From contig JAIRXU010000028.1 in assembly GCA_031268095.1 (NCBI GenBank), positions 19,209-83,208 of the forward strand: a stretch of DNA of 64,000 bases, read 5' to 3'. A program made the position numbers and the translations under genes. Of this stretch, positions 23,865-32,640 are shown in pieces. Positions within the stretch are counted from its first letter, which is position 1. Each line of letters starts with the position of its first letter. The notes under the pieces are model-generated. The model did no database searches, had not been told where the DNA came from, and saw nothing but the letters and a program-made list of their open reading frames with translations. This DNA is from Oscillospiraceae bacterium. GTDB lineage: Bacteria; Bacillota; Clostridia; Oscillospirales; Acutalibacteraceae.

Positions 23865-25058
23865 ATGACGTTACAAATCATGACTCTTGTGCTGGCCCTC
23901 ACGGCGGCGGGCGGGGCGGCGCTGAGCTTTTTGGCGGTGCGGAGTCTCACCGCCCGGTTAGGAAGCCCTTCGGCGGAGCGGGAGGCGGCGGACAAACTGC
24001 GGGGGCAGGTCGCGGCGCTGGAAAAAGCCATGCATGTGCAGATGCAGACGCTGCGGGAAGACCTTGCGGCGGGTTTTGCTATGTCTCGCCGGGAGCAAGG
24101 CGAGCAGCAGTTCCAGTCCCGGGCGGAACAGCGGGAAGCCCTGCGGATGCTGCAACAGAGCAACGAACAAAAGCTGGAACAGATGCGGCACACGGTCGAT
24201 GAACGGCTACAGACAACCCTGAACGCCCGGCTGGCGGAGTCGTTCAAATCCGTCAGCGAGCACCTGGAAAGCGTTCAGCGGGGGCTGGGCGAAATGAAAA
24301 CCCTGGCCGCAGACGTCGGCGGCCTGAAGAAGGCGCTGACCAACGTTAAAATCAAGGGAACCTTCGGCGAAGTGCAGTTGGAGCGTATTCTGGAGCAGAT
24401 GCTGCATCCCGGGCAATACGAGAAAAATGCCGCCACCAAGCGCGATTCTGCCGACCGGGTGGAATTTGCCCTGCGCCTTCCGGGACAGGAAGACGGCCGC
24501 TGCGTCTATCTTCCCATTGACTCCAAATTTCCAACAGAGGATTATGAGCGCCTGCTGACCGGGTACGAGCTGGGGGACAAGGAACAGATCGAGATCGGCC
24601 GCAAGGCGCTGGCGGACCGGCTGCGCAAGTGCGCGCGGGACATTGCGGCGAAATACCTCGACCCGCCGGACACCACTGACTTTGCCATTCTCTTCCTGCC
24701 GACAGAGGGCCTGTATGCCGAGGTGGTTCAAAACACGGCGCTGTTCGAGTCTCTCCAGCGGGAATTCCGTGTCACCGTAACCGGGCCGACGACACTGTCC
24801 GCCTTCCTCAACGCCTTGCAAATGGGATTCAAGACGCTGGCCATCGAGAAGCGCTCGGTCGAGGTCTGGCGGGTGCTGGGCGCAGTGAAAACAGAGTTCG
24901 AGACCTTCGCCGCCGCGCTGGAAAGCGCACAAAGCAAGCTCCGCGCCGCAGACAAGGAACTGGACAAACTCGTCGGCACCCGGACAAACGTCATGGCCCG
25001 CAAACTGCGGGAAGTGGAGCGGCTCCCGGCGGAGGAAGCGGCCGGGTTGCTGGAGTAA
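23865..25058 (+). CDS. rmuC: DNA recombination protein RmuC homologue
   Basis: 397 aa. An N-terminal membrane helix (TLVLALTAAGGAALSFLAV) is followed by a long coiled coil (about residues 35-140) and the nuclease-like RmuC domain: NVKIKGTFGEVQLERILEQM, LPIDSKFPTEDYERLL, FAILFLPTEGLYAEV and MGFKTLAIEKRSVEVW. In E. coli RmuC limits inversion at short inverted repeats; biochemical activity is not settled. The start at 23865 follows GGGGA; the upstream track start lies inside the promoter. Single gene unit. Confidence 0.93.
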   Translation: MTLQIMTLVLALTAAGGAALSFLAVRSLTARLGSPSAEREAADKLRGQVAALEKAMHVQMQTLREDLAAGFAMSRREQGEQQFQSRAEQREALRMLQQSNEQKLEQMRHTVDERLQTTLNARLAESFKSVSEHLESVQRGLGEMKTLAADVGGLKKALTNVKIKGTFGEVQLERILEQMLHPGQYEKNAATKRDSADRVEFALRLPGQEDGRCVYLPIDSKFPTEDYERLLTGYELGDKEQIEIGRKALADRLRKCARDIAAKYLDPPDTTDFAILFLPTEGLYAEVVQNTALFESLQREFRVTVTGPTTLSAFLNALQMGFKTLAIEKRSVEVWRVLGAVKTEFETFAAALESAQSKLRAADKELDKLVGTRTNVMARKLREVERLPAEEAAGLLE

Positions 25059-25075
25059 GCTGAAAAAAACAAAAA

Positions 25076-25104
25076 GGCGGGACGCCGGAGCGCCCTGCTT
25101 TTTT
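25076..25104. terminator. bidirectional terminator between rmuC and the glycosylase gene
   Basis: GCGGGaCGC and GCGcCCTGC pair around CGGA, followed by TTTTTT on the plus strand; on the minus strand the hairpin is followed by CTTTTTGTTTTTTT. Confidence 0.82.
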
Positions 25105-25107
25105 ATG

Positions 25108-25755
25108 TTATGCTGAAAATTTCCGCACCGAAAGGCACGGGCTTTCTACATAAAATCGCCATGGAAATTCCCGCGCCGCCCCAGCGTAGTCGATGTTGAT
25201 TCGAGGGGAAGTATGGATCTCCTCTGGCGGAACAGCATCTCCCTCTGTGAGGAACAACACGTCTCCCAGCAGGTCCGCACCATAGCAGCCGCGGTCCACC
25301 GCCATCGCCTGACAAAGTTTCCCCGGTCCGCCGCAGAGCGCCCAATCCGTCGGCGGCTTCGCCGGGGGAGGCCGGTGCGGCCGCTGCCGCCGCGCCGTCA
25401 TCAGCGCCCGCCCTTCCAGCGGCTCCAGCGCCCGCAGCAGCACACAGTCCGGCTGTCCCGGCTCGTTGCAAGCGACGTTCAGACAGGCATACATCCCATA
25501 GATCAGATAGACGTAGGCGAAGCCGCCAGGGCCATAGAGAACCTCCGTGCGGGGGCTGCGGGGCTTGTAGCTGTGCGCCGCCGGGTCCGCGGGACCCAGG
25601 TACGCCTCCGTTTCCACGATCCGCCCCGCCGTCAGGCCCTCTTCCGTCCGCCGCCAAAGGACTTTTCCCAGCAGCGCCGGGGCAACGTCCAGAGCGGAGC
25701 GGTAGTAGAAGGCACGGGGAAGAGTCACGCCGGGGGAACGTGTGGGTGAATTCAT
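25108..25755 (-). CDS. DNA-3-methyladenine glycosylase (AAG/MPG family)
   Basis: 215 aa, usual length for bacterial AAG-type glycosylases, which remove alkylated purines in base excision repair. Signatures: FYYRSALDVAPALLGKVL, GRIVETEAYLGPADPAAHSY (catalytic Glu and substrate-pocket residues), GFAYVYLIYGMYACLNV and LCGGPGKLCQAM near residue 140. The start uses GGGAGG 5 nt upstream. A 47-aa ORF ends just ahead of it. Confidence 0.93.
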   Translation of the reverse strand: MNSPTRSPGVTLPRAFYYRSALDVAPALLGKVLWRRTEEGLTAGRIVETEAYLGPADPAAHSYKPRSPRTEVLYGPGGFAYVYLIYGMYACLNVACNEPGQPDCVLLRALEPLEGRALMTARRQRPHRPPPAKPPTDWALCGGPGKLCQAMAVDRGCYGADLLGDVLFLTEGDAVPPEEIHTSPRINIDYAGAAREFPWRFYVESPCLSVRKFSA

Positions 25756-25771
25756 GGCAGCCTCCCTGTGT

Positions 25772-25915
25772 TCATGATATCATATCAGCGCCAACCAGGC
25801 GCGAATCCCGCTCCAGACGCAGATTCCATTCGGACCGCGGGTCCGCTGGCTTCAGCTCCGTCAGAATAGTATTGTATTCCCTTTCCCCGCCCATGTCAAT
25901 AGGGAATGTCATCAT
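25772..25915 (-). CDS. possible 47-aa ORF or gene remnant upstream of the glycosylase
   Basis: MMTFPIDMGGEREYNTILTE onward, ending RDSRLVGADMIS. Codon third positions look coding-like and the ORF ends 16 bp before the glycosylase ATG, but the ribosome site is weak (CGGGATG overlaps a GGCCGG-rich hairpin). It may be a small protein or the tail of a decayed gene; no family recognised. Confidence 0.25.
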   Translation of the reverse strand: MMTFPIDMGGEREYNTILTELKPADPRSEWNLRLERDSRLVGADMIS

Positions 25916-25971
25916 CCCGGCCGCCGGCCGGCCGCTGGGCATGGAGGGACGGGGGGCTTGGCCTTCCCAAG

Positions 25972-26012
25972 GAAAACCGGGAGACGGAGAGAAATCCCTC
26001 CGCCTCCCGGTT
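25972..26012 (-). terminator. terminator of the MacAB-type operon
   Basis: On the minus strand AACCGGGAG and CTCCCGGTT close a long stem with an inner CGGAG/CTCCG pair, followed by TTCC. It lies immediately after the ATPase stop codon. Confidence 0.75.
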
Positions 26013-26016
26013 GCTC

Positions 26017-26697
26017 TCAATGGTCTCCCGTGATCCGCCCATCCTCCAGCTGTACAATTCGCTGGGCCTTCGAGGCAACGTGTTGGTCGTGGGTGATCAT
26101 AATGATGGTTTTGCCCGCGCCGCTGTGCAGTTCCTGCATGAAACCCAGGACGTCTTCCCCGGTTTTTTTGTCCAGCGCGCCGGTGGGCTCGTCTGCCAGC
26201 AGCAGCGTCGGGTTGGTCACCAGCGCCCGGGCGATGGCCACCCGCTGGGCCTGACCGCCGGAAAGTTCCGCCGGTTTGCGTTTTAGCTTATCCCCCAGCC
26301 CCACCCGTTCCAGGGTGGCGGCGGCGTCCTGCTTGGCCTGCCCGTAGCTTTTTCCGGCCAGCAGCAGCGGCAGCGCCACATTATAGAGGACACTGTATTT
26401 GGCGATCAGGTTGTATTTTTGGAAGATAAACCCGATCTTCCGCCCCCGCAGCCGGGTCAGGGAGGCGTCATGGCTTTTCATGATATCCTGACCGTCCAGA
26501 AGATACTGTCCGCTGTCGGCCGTGTCCATCAGCCCGACAATGTTCATCAGGGTCGATTTTCCGGAGCCGGAGGCCCCGAGGATCGCGATGAATTCCCCTT
26601 CGTCAACATGCAGCGAGATATCGCTGAGCGCCCGGACGGCCCCATCGCCTTTGCCATAGGTCTTGCTGACTTCCCGCAGCGCAATGACGTTGTTCAT
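26017..26697 (-). CDS. MacB/LolD-type ABC transporter ATP-binding protein
   Basis: 226 aa. Walker A GASGSGKST, Q-loop FIFQKYNLI, signature LSGGQAQRVAIARAL, Walker B LLLADEPTGALD and H-loop IMITHDQH are all intact. It powers the MacB-like permease encoded two genes upstream. It is the last gene of a four-gene minus operon, 33 bp after the extra lipoprotein gene. Confidence 0.92.
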   Translation of the reverse strand: MNNVIALREVSKTYGKGDGAVRALSDISLHVDEGEFIAILGASGSGKSTLMNIVGLMDTADSGQYLLDGQDIMKSHDASLTRLRGRKIGFIFQKYNLIAKYSVLYNVALPLLLAGKSYGQAKQDAAATLERVGLGDKLKRKPAELSGGQAQRVAIARALVTNPTLLLADEPTGALDKKTGEDVLGFMQELHSGAGKTIIMITHDQHVASKAQRIVQLEDGRITGDH

Positions 26698-26730
26698 AAA
26701 ACCGCCTCCATTATTTCGTTGTTCGGCCAG

Positions 26731-27528
26731 TTATTCCGCCGGTCCGCCGGCGACCACCATCGCACCGCCGTCCGGGACCGGAAAGACCTGCGCGCCATCC
26801 GGGATCTGTCCCGGATCCGGCATGCCTCCCTCCCCAGGAACGCCGCCGCCCATGAACATGCCGCCGCCCACCCAGCCGCTCATATTGATGATCTGCACTT
26901 CCTGGATGGTTGTGCCGTCGGCCTGATAAACAACATTGACGGTGTTGCCGTTTTTGATGTCCCCGATATCCGCGTCCTTGGTCTTCAGCTCCCCGTCCGT
27001 GAAGGAGATGCTTTTAATGGGCGTACCGATGGGAATGATAACCTCTTTTTCCTCGCCGGTGTAGCGCATGTTATTGACGTCCACGGTGACCGGTTCGCCG
27101 TTTTCATCGGTTTGCGGCTCCCGAGGCGTGAAGTTCGGCCGGCTGACCGGCGCGCCGTTCTCGTCAGTCACCGCTTCCCAGTTGCCGCGGCTCATCCCTT
27201 CGGGCAGCGAGAATTGCGCGCCGTCGGGCAGGCTGCCGCCTTCGCCCCGCCAATTGCCGCCGGAGACGGGTTCCCCGTTCGCGCCGGAAGGCCGGTTGTT
27301 CATGCGGTCGGCAATCTCTTGGGCATTGAAGGATCCCCGGAGCACCTTCAGCGTCAGCTGGTTGCCGACGATATCGCCGACCTCGGCATACAGGGCGTTG
27401 GCGGCGGCGCCGGAAGCAGAGGGATCCTCCTTGCCGCCGTTCGCCGCGGCGAGTTTGCCGCAGCCCGCCAGCAGCGCGGCCCAAACCAGCAGCGCAGTCA
27501 GGCACAGGGCAATTTTTTTCGTTTTCAT
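26731..27528 (-). CDS. lipoprotein of unknown family inside the efflux operon
   Basis: 265 aa. A lipoprotein signal ends in AALLAGC. The mature part is low-complexity, rich in Gly, Asn, Pro and Glu, with KEVIIPIGTPIKSISFTDGE and GNTVNVVYQADGTTIQEVQI as the only beta-like core and a Gly/Met tail (GGGMFMGGGVPGEGGMPDPG). Small proteins of this kind appear with MacAB-like systems in Clostridia, I believe, but I cannot name the family. Position between permease and ATPase genes (53 and 33 bp gaps) suggests an accessory part of the pump. Confidence 0.7.
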   Translation of the reverse strand: MKTKKIALCLTALLVWAALLAGCGKLAAANGGKEDPSASGAAANALYAEVGDIVGNQLTLKVLRGSFNAQEIADRMNNRPSGANGEPVSGGNWRGEGGSLPDGAQFSLPEGMSRGNWEAVTDENGAPVSRPNFTPREPQTDENGEPVTVDVNNMRYTGEEKEVIIPIGTPIKSISFTDGELKTKDADIGDIKNGNTVNVVYQADGTTIQEVQIINMSGWVGGGMFMGGGVPGEGGMPDPGQIPDGAQVFPVPDGGAMVVAGGPAE

Positions 27529-27581
27529 TGGGATCTTCCTTTCTGTCGGTCAATGATATTCATGCCGGAAATGATTTCCGG

Positions 27582-28853
27582 TTACTCCGCATTCAGCGCT
27601 TCGATGGGCTTGAGGCGCGAGGCCTTCCAGGCCGGATAGAACCCGAAGAAAATCCCCGTTACCGCCGAAAAACAGAACCCGAGGATCAGGCCGTAAGCCG
27701 AGGCGGCATAGCTGATGCTGAAAAATTCGAGCAGCTTCGGCGCAACGAAGCTCAGGCCCATCCCCAGGAACCCGCCCATGACGCTGATGAATATGGCTTC
27801 CAGCAGGAATTCCATCAAGATCGCGGCCCGGCTGGCCCCAATGCTTTTGAGAATCCCGATTTCCCGCACCCGCTCGTTGACGGAGACCATCAGCACGTTC
27901 ATGATCCCGATCCCAGACACCACCAGCACGATGGCTGCCACGGCAATCAGCAGCGTAGACATGGTGTTTGCTGTTTGCAGCGCGGAGGACAGGGTGCTGC
28001 CCGCGTCGGCGACGGTATACATGCTGTCGCTCTGGACAATGCCGTAAATATAATCCTTGATTTCCTCGACGGCCAGATTGACGGAATCAATGTCGGTTGC
28101 CAGCACCACATAAGACGCGCTGCCTGCGCCTCCGGGGGCCATCCGCGCGCCCGCTGCGGTGGAACCGCCGGTGGTATACTTCACCGCCACGTCATAAGGG
28201 ACATAAACCATATCGTCCGGCGAGGTGCTGGCCTCGCTCCGGCCGCTCCCGGAACTCAGGCCCGCGCTGCCGCCGACGCGCGCCAGCACCCCTTCCACTG
28301 TAAAGGACAATCCCTTGAGTTTCACCGTTTCGCCGACGCAGCTTTCCCAGTCGTCGCCGAACATCTCGGCCGCCAGGTTATAGCCCAGGATACAGACCTT
28401 GCGCCGGGCGGCGCCGTCGTCGTCGGTGAAGTAGTCTCCCAGCGCCAGGTCAGCGTGCGTAATCTCCTGATATGCCTCGTTGACGCCCAGCACCGTAACG
28501 GTTTTGCTTGTTTGCCCATAGGCGACCGTCGTGGAGGTGGAAACGCTGATCCCAACGCTCTTGATGTGCTCCAGCGTTTCCATGTCCAGCGCCTGCTGTT
28601 TCGATAGGGTCGATTGGGACGAAGTTGCCCCGCCGCGGAACATCTGCATGCCGCCCGCCCGGGAAATGGTGATGGTTTCCACTGAAAGGCGCTTGTATTG
28701 CTCCGAAACGCTGTCTTCCCCCGCCTTGCCGATGCCCACCACCATGATAATGGTGAATGAACCAATGATGATGCCGAGGCTTGTGAGCAGAACACGGAAT
28801 TTATTGGCCCCGACGCTGTAGAACACGCTGCGCAGCAGCTCCGTCAGCCTCAT
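27582..28853 (-). CDS. MacB-like ABC transporter permease (FtsX fold)
   Basis: 423 aa. One N-terminal membrane helix (VLLTSLGIIIGSFTIIMVVG), a large extracytoplasmic MacB periplasmic-core domain (about residues 45-270, with SVGISVSTSTTVAYGQT and KVCILGYNLAAEMFGDD) and three C-terminal helices of the FtsX domain (IAVAAIVLVVSGIGIMNVLM, EIGILKSIGASRAAILMEFL). It lacks the fused ATPase of Gram-negative MacB; the ATPase is a separate gene. Its start codon overlaps the adaptor's stop. Confidence 0.92.
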   Translation of the reverse strand: MRLTELLRSVFYSVGANKFRVLLTSLGIIIGSFTIIMVVGIGKAGEDSVSEQYKRLSVETITISRAGGMQMFRGGATSSQSTLSKQQALDMETLEHIKSVGISVSTSTTVAYGQTSKTVTVLGVNEAYQEITHADLALGDYFTDDDGAARRKVCILGYNLAAEMFGDDWESCVGETVKLKGLSFTVEGVLARVGGSAGLSSGSGRSEASTSPDDMVYVPYDVAVKYTTGGSTAAGARMAPGGAGSASYVVLATDIDSVNLAVEEIKDYIYGIVQSDSMYTVADAGSTLSSALQTANTMSTLLIAVAAIVLVVSGIGIMNVLMVSVNERVREIGILKSIGASRAAILMEFLLEAIFISVMGGFLGMGLSFVAPKLLEFFSISYAASAYGLILGFCFSAVTGIFFGFYPAWKASRLKPIEALNAE

Positions 28854-30640
28854 GCGGTTTTCACCGTCCCTACCGCCACCGTATCGCCCTCCGCCAGGCC
28901 CGAAAGCACCTCGCTCTCTGTGCCGTTGGTCAGACCGCAGCTGACCTCCCGTTTCTCGTAGCCAGACTTGACGACAACGTTGACATACTGCTTCCCGTCC
29001 TCCAGGAATACCGCTTTATTCGGGACCAAGAGGACGTCTTTGTGCTCCAGCCGGACGAAGGTCAGCAGCGCGGCCATTCCGTCCTTAATGACGGAATCGG
29101 CCTGGTCCAGCTTCACGGTCACGGTATACGTGGTAATCCCGGAAGAATCCGTGCTGGGCAGGGAGGACACGGTCAGCACACTGCCGGAAAAGCTCTCTTC
29201 GCCGATGCTGTCGATTTGCACGCGGACGACCTGTCCGGCCTCGACGCCGACAATGTCTCCTTCCGTGATGTTCGCTGTCAGATAAATGGCCGACAGGTCG
29301 CACACCGTCACGACGGCGGAACTGCTGCCAGAGGTGCCGAAAACCGCCATGCCGCCAGCAGGATTGCTGGAAGCGCTCACCTTTTCGCCCTCTTTTTTGC
29401 TGACGTTGATCACAGCGCCGTCCAGGGGCGCGGTGATTTTGGTCTTCTCCAGCCGGTTTTTCGCCTCCTGGAGCGCCAGTTCCGCATCTTTAACGGCGGA
29501 AGCGGCATTGCTCACGGCAGTGGACCCTTTTTCGGCCTGTGCGTAACTTTCCAGCTGCAAATTATAAGCCGCCTGATCTTTGGAAAGCGTTGCGGTGAAG
29601 TCCTTCTTGGCCTTTTCCAGGTTCTTTTCCGCCTTGGTCAGGGCGTTTTGCGCATCGGTGACATTTTGCTGGGCCGTTGCGAGGGCGTCGTTCGCTTTTT
29701 TGGCGGCCTCGGTTTTCGCCAGGGCGATGTCCTCTTTGAGCCGCTGGAGAGACTGCACCGCGCTGTCGTAATTTTTTTGCGCCGTCTCCAGCTTGGCGCT
29801 GGCGTCCTTGGCGGCCTGGGTTTTGGCGCTGGCCATATCTTCCTTCAGCCGGGTCAGCTTGGTCTGCGCGGTATCCAGCGCTTTTTGTGCCGCTGAGACG
29901 GCCGTGCTGTCCCCTTCCGCTTTGGCGGTGGCCAGAGCCTTTGTCTTTTCGGTGACGTCCGCCGCCGCGTCGTCAATCTGCCGCTGGTAGCTGGTCGCGT
30001 CGAACGGATTGCGGGCGGTGGCGGTCGCGTCCGAAAGCTCTTTGAGCCGCGCGGCCAAGGTGGCGTTGGCGTCGGCCAGCTGCCGGTCGGAAGCCAGGGA
30101 GTCGTACGGGTTCTTTGCCGTCTTTTCCGCTTCCGCCAATTCCGTCTTCCGCTTCTCCAGGGTGCGCTTCGCTTCTGTTACGGCGTTGTCGTAATCGAAG
30201 CTGTCGAACCCGGAACTCAAGTTGGTCTTGGCGTTTTGCAGGCTTTGCTGGTCGCTCTTGAGGTTGTGGGAATAGGACCAGAGCGCGTCGGCGTAGTTGG
30301 TCTGGGCCTTGTCGAGGGTGTTTTGGGCGGTTTCGATGGCCAGCTGATAATCGGAATCATCCAGCTCCACGAGCAAATCGCCTTTCTTCACCGTGTCGCC
30401 TGCCGCGACATGCAGTTTGTTGACGGTGCCTTCCACCTCAAAATTGAGGTTCGTCACCGGCAGGGCGACGGTCCCGTCCGCCGTCAGACCAACGACGAGG
30501 TCTCCTTTGGCGACCTGCTTCGTCGCGGCACTGCCGCTGGCAGCTTGGTTTTTCTCCTCGCCGCAGCCCGCCAGCGGCAGAATCAGGGAAAGCAGCAGGG
30601 CCGCGGCGGCGGCGGCCCGCCTCGTTTTGCATGGTTTCAT
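28850..30640 (-). CDS. HlyD/MacA-type efflux adaptor lipoprotein with very long coiled coil
   Basis: 596 aa from the ATG at 30640 (GGGAGG 11 nt upstream); the track ORF adds 16 codons. A lipoprotein signal ends in LPLAGC, then half a lipoyl domain (LHVAAGDTVKKGDLLVELDD), a coiled coil of some 300 residues with repeated RLKED-(M/I)-A and AK-T-(Q/E)-AAK units, the second lipoyl half (ITAPLDGAVINVSKKEGEKV) and beta-barrel segments (VDLSAIYLTANITEGDIVG-like, KDVLLVPNKAVFLEDGKQYV). MacA adaptors are usually near 400 aa, so the hairpin is unusually long. First gene of the operon. Confidence 0.88.
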   Translation of the reverse strand: MKPCKTRRAAAAAALLLSLILPLAGCGEEKNQAASGSAATKQVAKGDLVVGLTADGTVALPVTNLNFEVEGTVNKLHVAAGDTVKKGDLLVELDDSDYQLAIETAQNTLDKAQTNYADALWSYSHNLKSDQQSLQNAKTNLSSGFDSFDYDNAVTEAKRTLEKRKTELAEAEKTAKNPYDSLASDRQLADANATLAARLKELSDATATARNPFDATSYQRQIDDAAADVTEKTKALATAKAEGDSTAVSAAQKALDTAQTKLTRLKEDMASAKTQAAKDASAKLETAQKNYDSAVQSLQRLKEDIALAKTEAAKKANDALATAQQNVTDAQNALTKAEKNLEKAKKDFTATLSKDQAAYNLQLESYAQAEKGSTAVSNAASAVKDAELALQEAKNRLEKTKITAPLDGAVINVSKKEGEKVSASSNPAGGMAVFGTSGSSSAVVTVCDLSAIYLTANITEGDIVGVEAGQVVRVQIDSIGEESFSGSVLTVSSLPSTDSSGITTYTVTVKLDQADSVIKDGMAALLTFVRLEHKDVLLVPNKAVFLEDGKQYVNVVVKSGYEKREVSCGLTNGTESEVLSGLAEGDTVAVGTVKTA

Positions 30641-30794
30641 CAGAATGACAACCTCCCTAAAGCATTTTTTACACCTGGGATCTGCCAATAGGATACCAGA
30701 CGAACATTGCAGTTTGCTTGGAAGGCGATGTATACTTTGTGAAAGTTAGGTGAAAAATGCATGCCCATATGCAGCCTAAGGCCTGCCCGGCAGA

Positions 30795-30833
30795 ACAAAA
30801 AACGCCGCCGCAGAGGGAACCGCGGGTGCGGCT
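30795..30833 (-). terminator. terminator of the FGGY kinase gene
   Basis: On the minus strand GCCGC and GCGGC arms close a GC-rich hairpin followed by GTTTTTTG, 34 bp after the stop. Confidence 0.75.
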
Positions 30834-30866
30834 GTCCTCCACGACGGCTCGGTGGTCCAATATTTT

Positions 30867-32375
30867 CTATCCGCGCAGGCAGTCCACCGCCGCCCGCTCA
30901 ATCCCCAGCCCGGCCCGGTAGCGCTCCAAAAATGTTTCGAAGCCCGCCATGTCGGCGGGAGCCGGAGCAACGGTTCTTCCGTGCTCCGCCGCAAAGACCC
31001 GCCGCGCGAGGTAGTCCTCCAGTGGCTCGTCCCCCTCCCGGCGCAACAGAAAAGCCGCCAGCAGGGCAATGCCCCAGGCCCCGCCCTCTCCCGCTGTTTC
31101 CATGACGGCCACGGGGGTCCGCAACGCCGCCGCCATCAGCGTCTGTCCGGCGCTGCCCGCCTTGAACAGCCCGCCGTGCCCCAGCAGGCGATCCAGCCGC
31201 ATGCCGTCTGCGGTGAGGATATCCATGCCAATGCGCAGGGACGCCATGGCTGAGAAGAGCAGACAGCGGCAGAAATTCGGCAGCGTCAGGCGGCTCTCCG
31301 GCAACCGGCAGAAGAGGGGGCGCCCGGCCTCCAGCCCAGTGATATGCTCGCCGCCATAATAATTGTATGCCAGCAGCCCCCCGGCGTCGGCCTCGCCGGC
31401 CAAAGCGCTGCGGTAGAAAAGCGCATACGTCACCTCGGGGGAGGCGCCGCTCGCTTCCCGCAGCAACCCTGCCCAGGCGTCAATATCCGTCGTGCAGTTA
31501 TTGCAGTGCACCATGGCCACGGGGCGGCCCGCCGGGGTGGCAACGATGTCGATTTCCGAATGGACACGCGGGAGCGGCTGTTCCAGCACCGCCATGGCAA
31601 AAATGCTCGTTCCCGCCGAAATATTGCCTGTCCGCGCGGCCACGCTGTTGGTGGCAACCATGCCGGTTCCCGCATCGCCTTCCGGCGGGCAAAGCGGGAG
31701 GCCGGCGGACAGATTCCCGCCCAGCAACGCAGCGCCCTCCCGCGTCAGGCAACCCGCAGGTTCTCCCGCCGTGAGCACCCGGGGCAAAACGTCCCGCAGC
31801 CGCCAGCGGATTCCTTTGGCCGCCAGCAGCGCGTCGAACTGCGCCAGCATGCCCGGATGGTAGTCGCCGCCGTCCACGGGGAACATTCCCGAAGCGTCTC
31901 CGATCCCCAGAACCGTTTCCCCCGTCAGCCGCCAGTGGACGTACCCGGCCAGGGTGGTGAGATAGGCGACATTCTGCACGTGCGCTTCTCCGTTCAAAAT
32001 AGCCTGATAAAGATGGGCAACGCTCCAGCGCTGGGGAATGTTGAAGCCGAACAGGGCGGAGAGTTCCCCGGCCGCCTGTCCCGTGCAGGTGTTGCGCCAG
32101 GTCCGGAACGGCGCCAGCAGCCGACCGTCCCGATCGAACGCCAAATACCCGTGCATCATTGCCGAAATCCCCAGAACATCGGGGCCCGGCGCGGCATCCA
32201 GCCCCGCCAGCGCGTCCTGCAATCCCGTCCAGACGTCCTCCAAATGATAGGTCCACACTCCGTCTTCCAGCCGGTTTTCCCATCCGTGGGAACCGGACCA
32301 GACAGGCCTGTGGCTGCCGTCCACCAAAACCGCCTTGATCCGCGTCGATCCCAATTCCACTCCAAGCGCTCGCAT
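30867..32375 (-). CDS. FGGY-family carbohydrate kinase (xylulokinase/ribulokinase-like)
   Basis: 502 aa from the ATG at 32375 (AGGAGGAGATCGC upstream); the track ORF adds 37 codons through the promoter. ATP- and sugar-binding features: [20 protein letters not shown] at the N-terminus, [55 protein letters not shown], and the C-terminal [20 protein letters not shown]. It phosphorylates a sugar or sugar alcohol in the cytoplasm; the exact substrate is not readable. It sits beside GH32 and GH35 genes, which suggests sugar use, though it has its own promoter and terminator. Confidence 0.87.
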   Translation of the reverse strand: MRALGVELGSTRIKAVLVDGSHRPVWSGSHGWENRLEDGVWTYHLEDVWTGLQDALAGLDAAPGPDVLGISAMMHGYLAFDRDGRLLAPFRTWRNTCTGQAAGELSALFGFNIPQRWSVAHLYQAILNGEAHVQNVAYLTTLAGYVHWRLTGETVLGIGDASGMFPVDGGDYHPGMLAQFDALLAAKGIRWRLRDVLPRVLTAGEPAGCLTREGAALLGGNLSAGLPLCPPEGDAGTGMVATNSVAARTGNISAGTSIFAMAVLEQPLPRVHSEIDIVATPAGRPVAMVHCNNCTTDIDAWAGLLREASGASPEVTYALFYRSALAGEADAGGLLAYNYYGGEHITGLEAGRPLFCRLPESRLTLPNFCRCLLFSAMASLRIGMDILTADGMRLDRLLGHGGLFKAGSAGQTLMAAALRTPVAVMETAGEGGAWGIALLAAFLLRREGDEPLEDYLARRVFAAEHGRTVAPAPADMAGFETFLERYRAGLGIERAAVDCLRG

Positions 32376-32414
32376 GCGATCTCCTCCTTCGTGCTGCATC
32401 GGTTTCCTGTCCTC

Positions 32415-32443
32415 AGTATACAGGATGACGGGAAGGTTGTCAA
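32415..32443 (-). promoter_or_regulatory. sigma-A promoter of the FGGY kinase gene
   Basis: On the minus strand TTGACA (32438-32443), 17 bp, TATACT (32415-32420), 40 bp upstream of the ATG. Confidence 0.9.
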
Positions 32444-32578
32444 GCGGACAAAGGGCGGCGGCCGAAAAAAGGCGGCGCGGCCGCAACAGTCTTCCTTGCG
32501 TTTCCGCCGGAATTGGGGACGTTTTGGGAACGGCTGCGGCTATGATTCCTCTGTCAAACCCAAGGCAAGGTCAAACGA

Positions 32579-32621
32579 CAAAAACCAACCGCAGCAACAA
32601 GCCGCCGCGGTTGGTTTTTTG
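32579..32621 (-). terminator. terminator of the GH35-ceramidase-GH32 unit
   Basis: AAACCAACCGC and GCGGTTGGTTT form an 11-bp stem with T-runs on both sides; on the minus strand it follows the GH32 stop by 20 bp. Confidence 0.85.
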
Positions 32622-32640
32622 TCATTGACTATGGGGTGCG

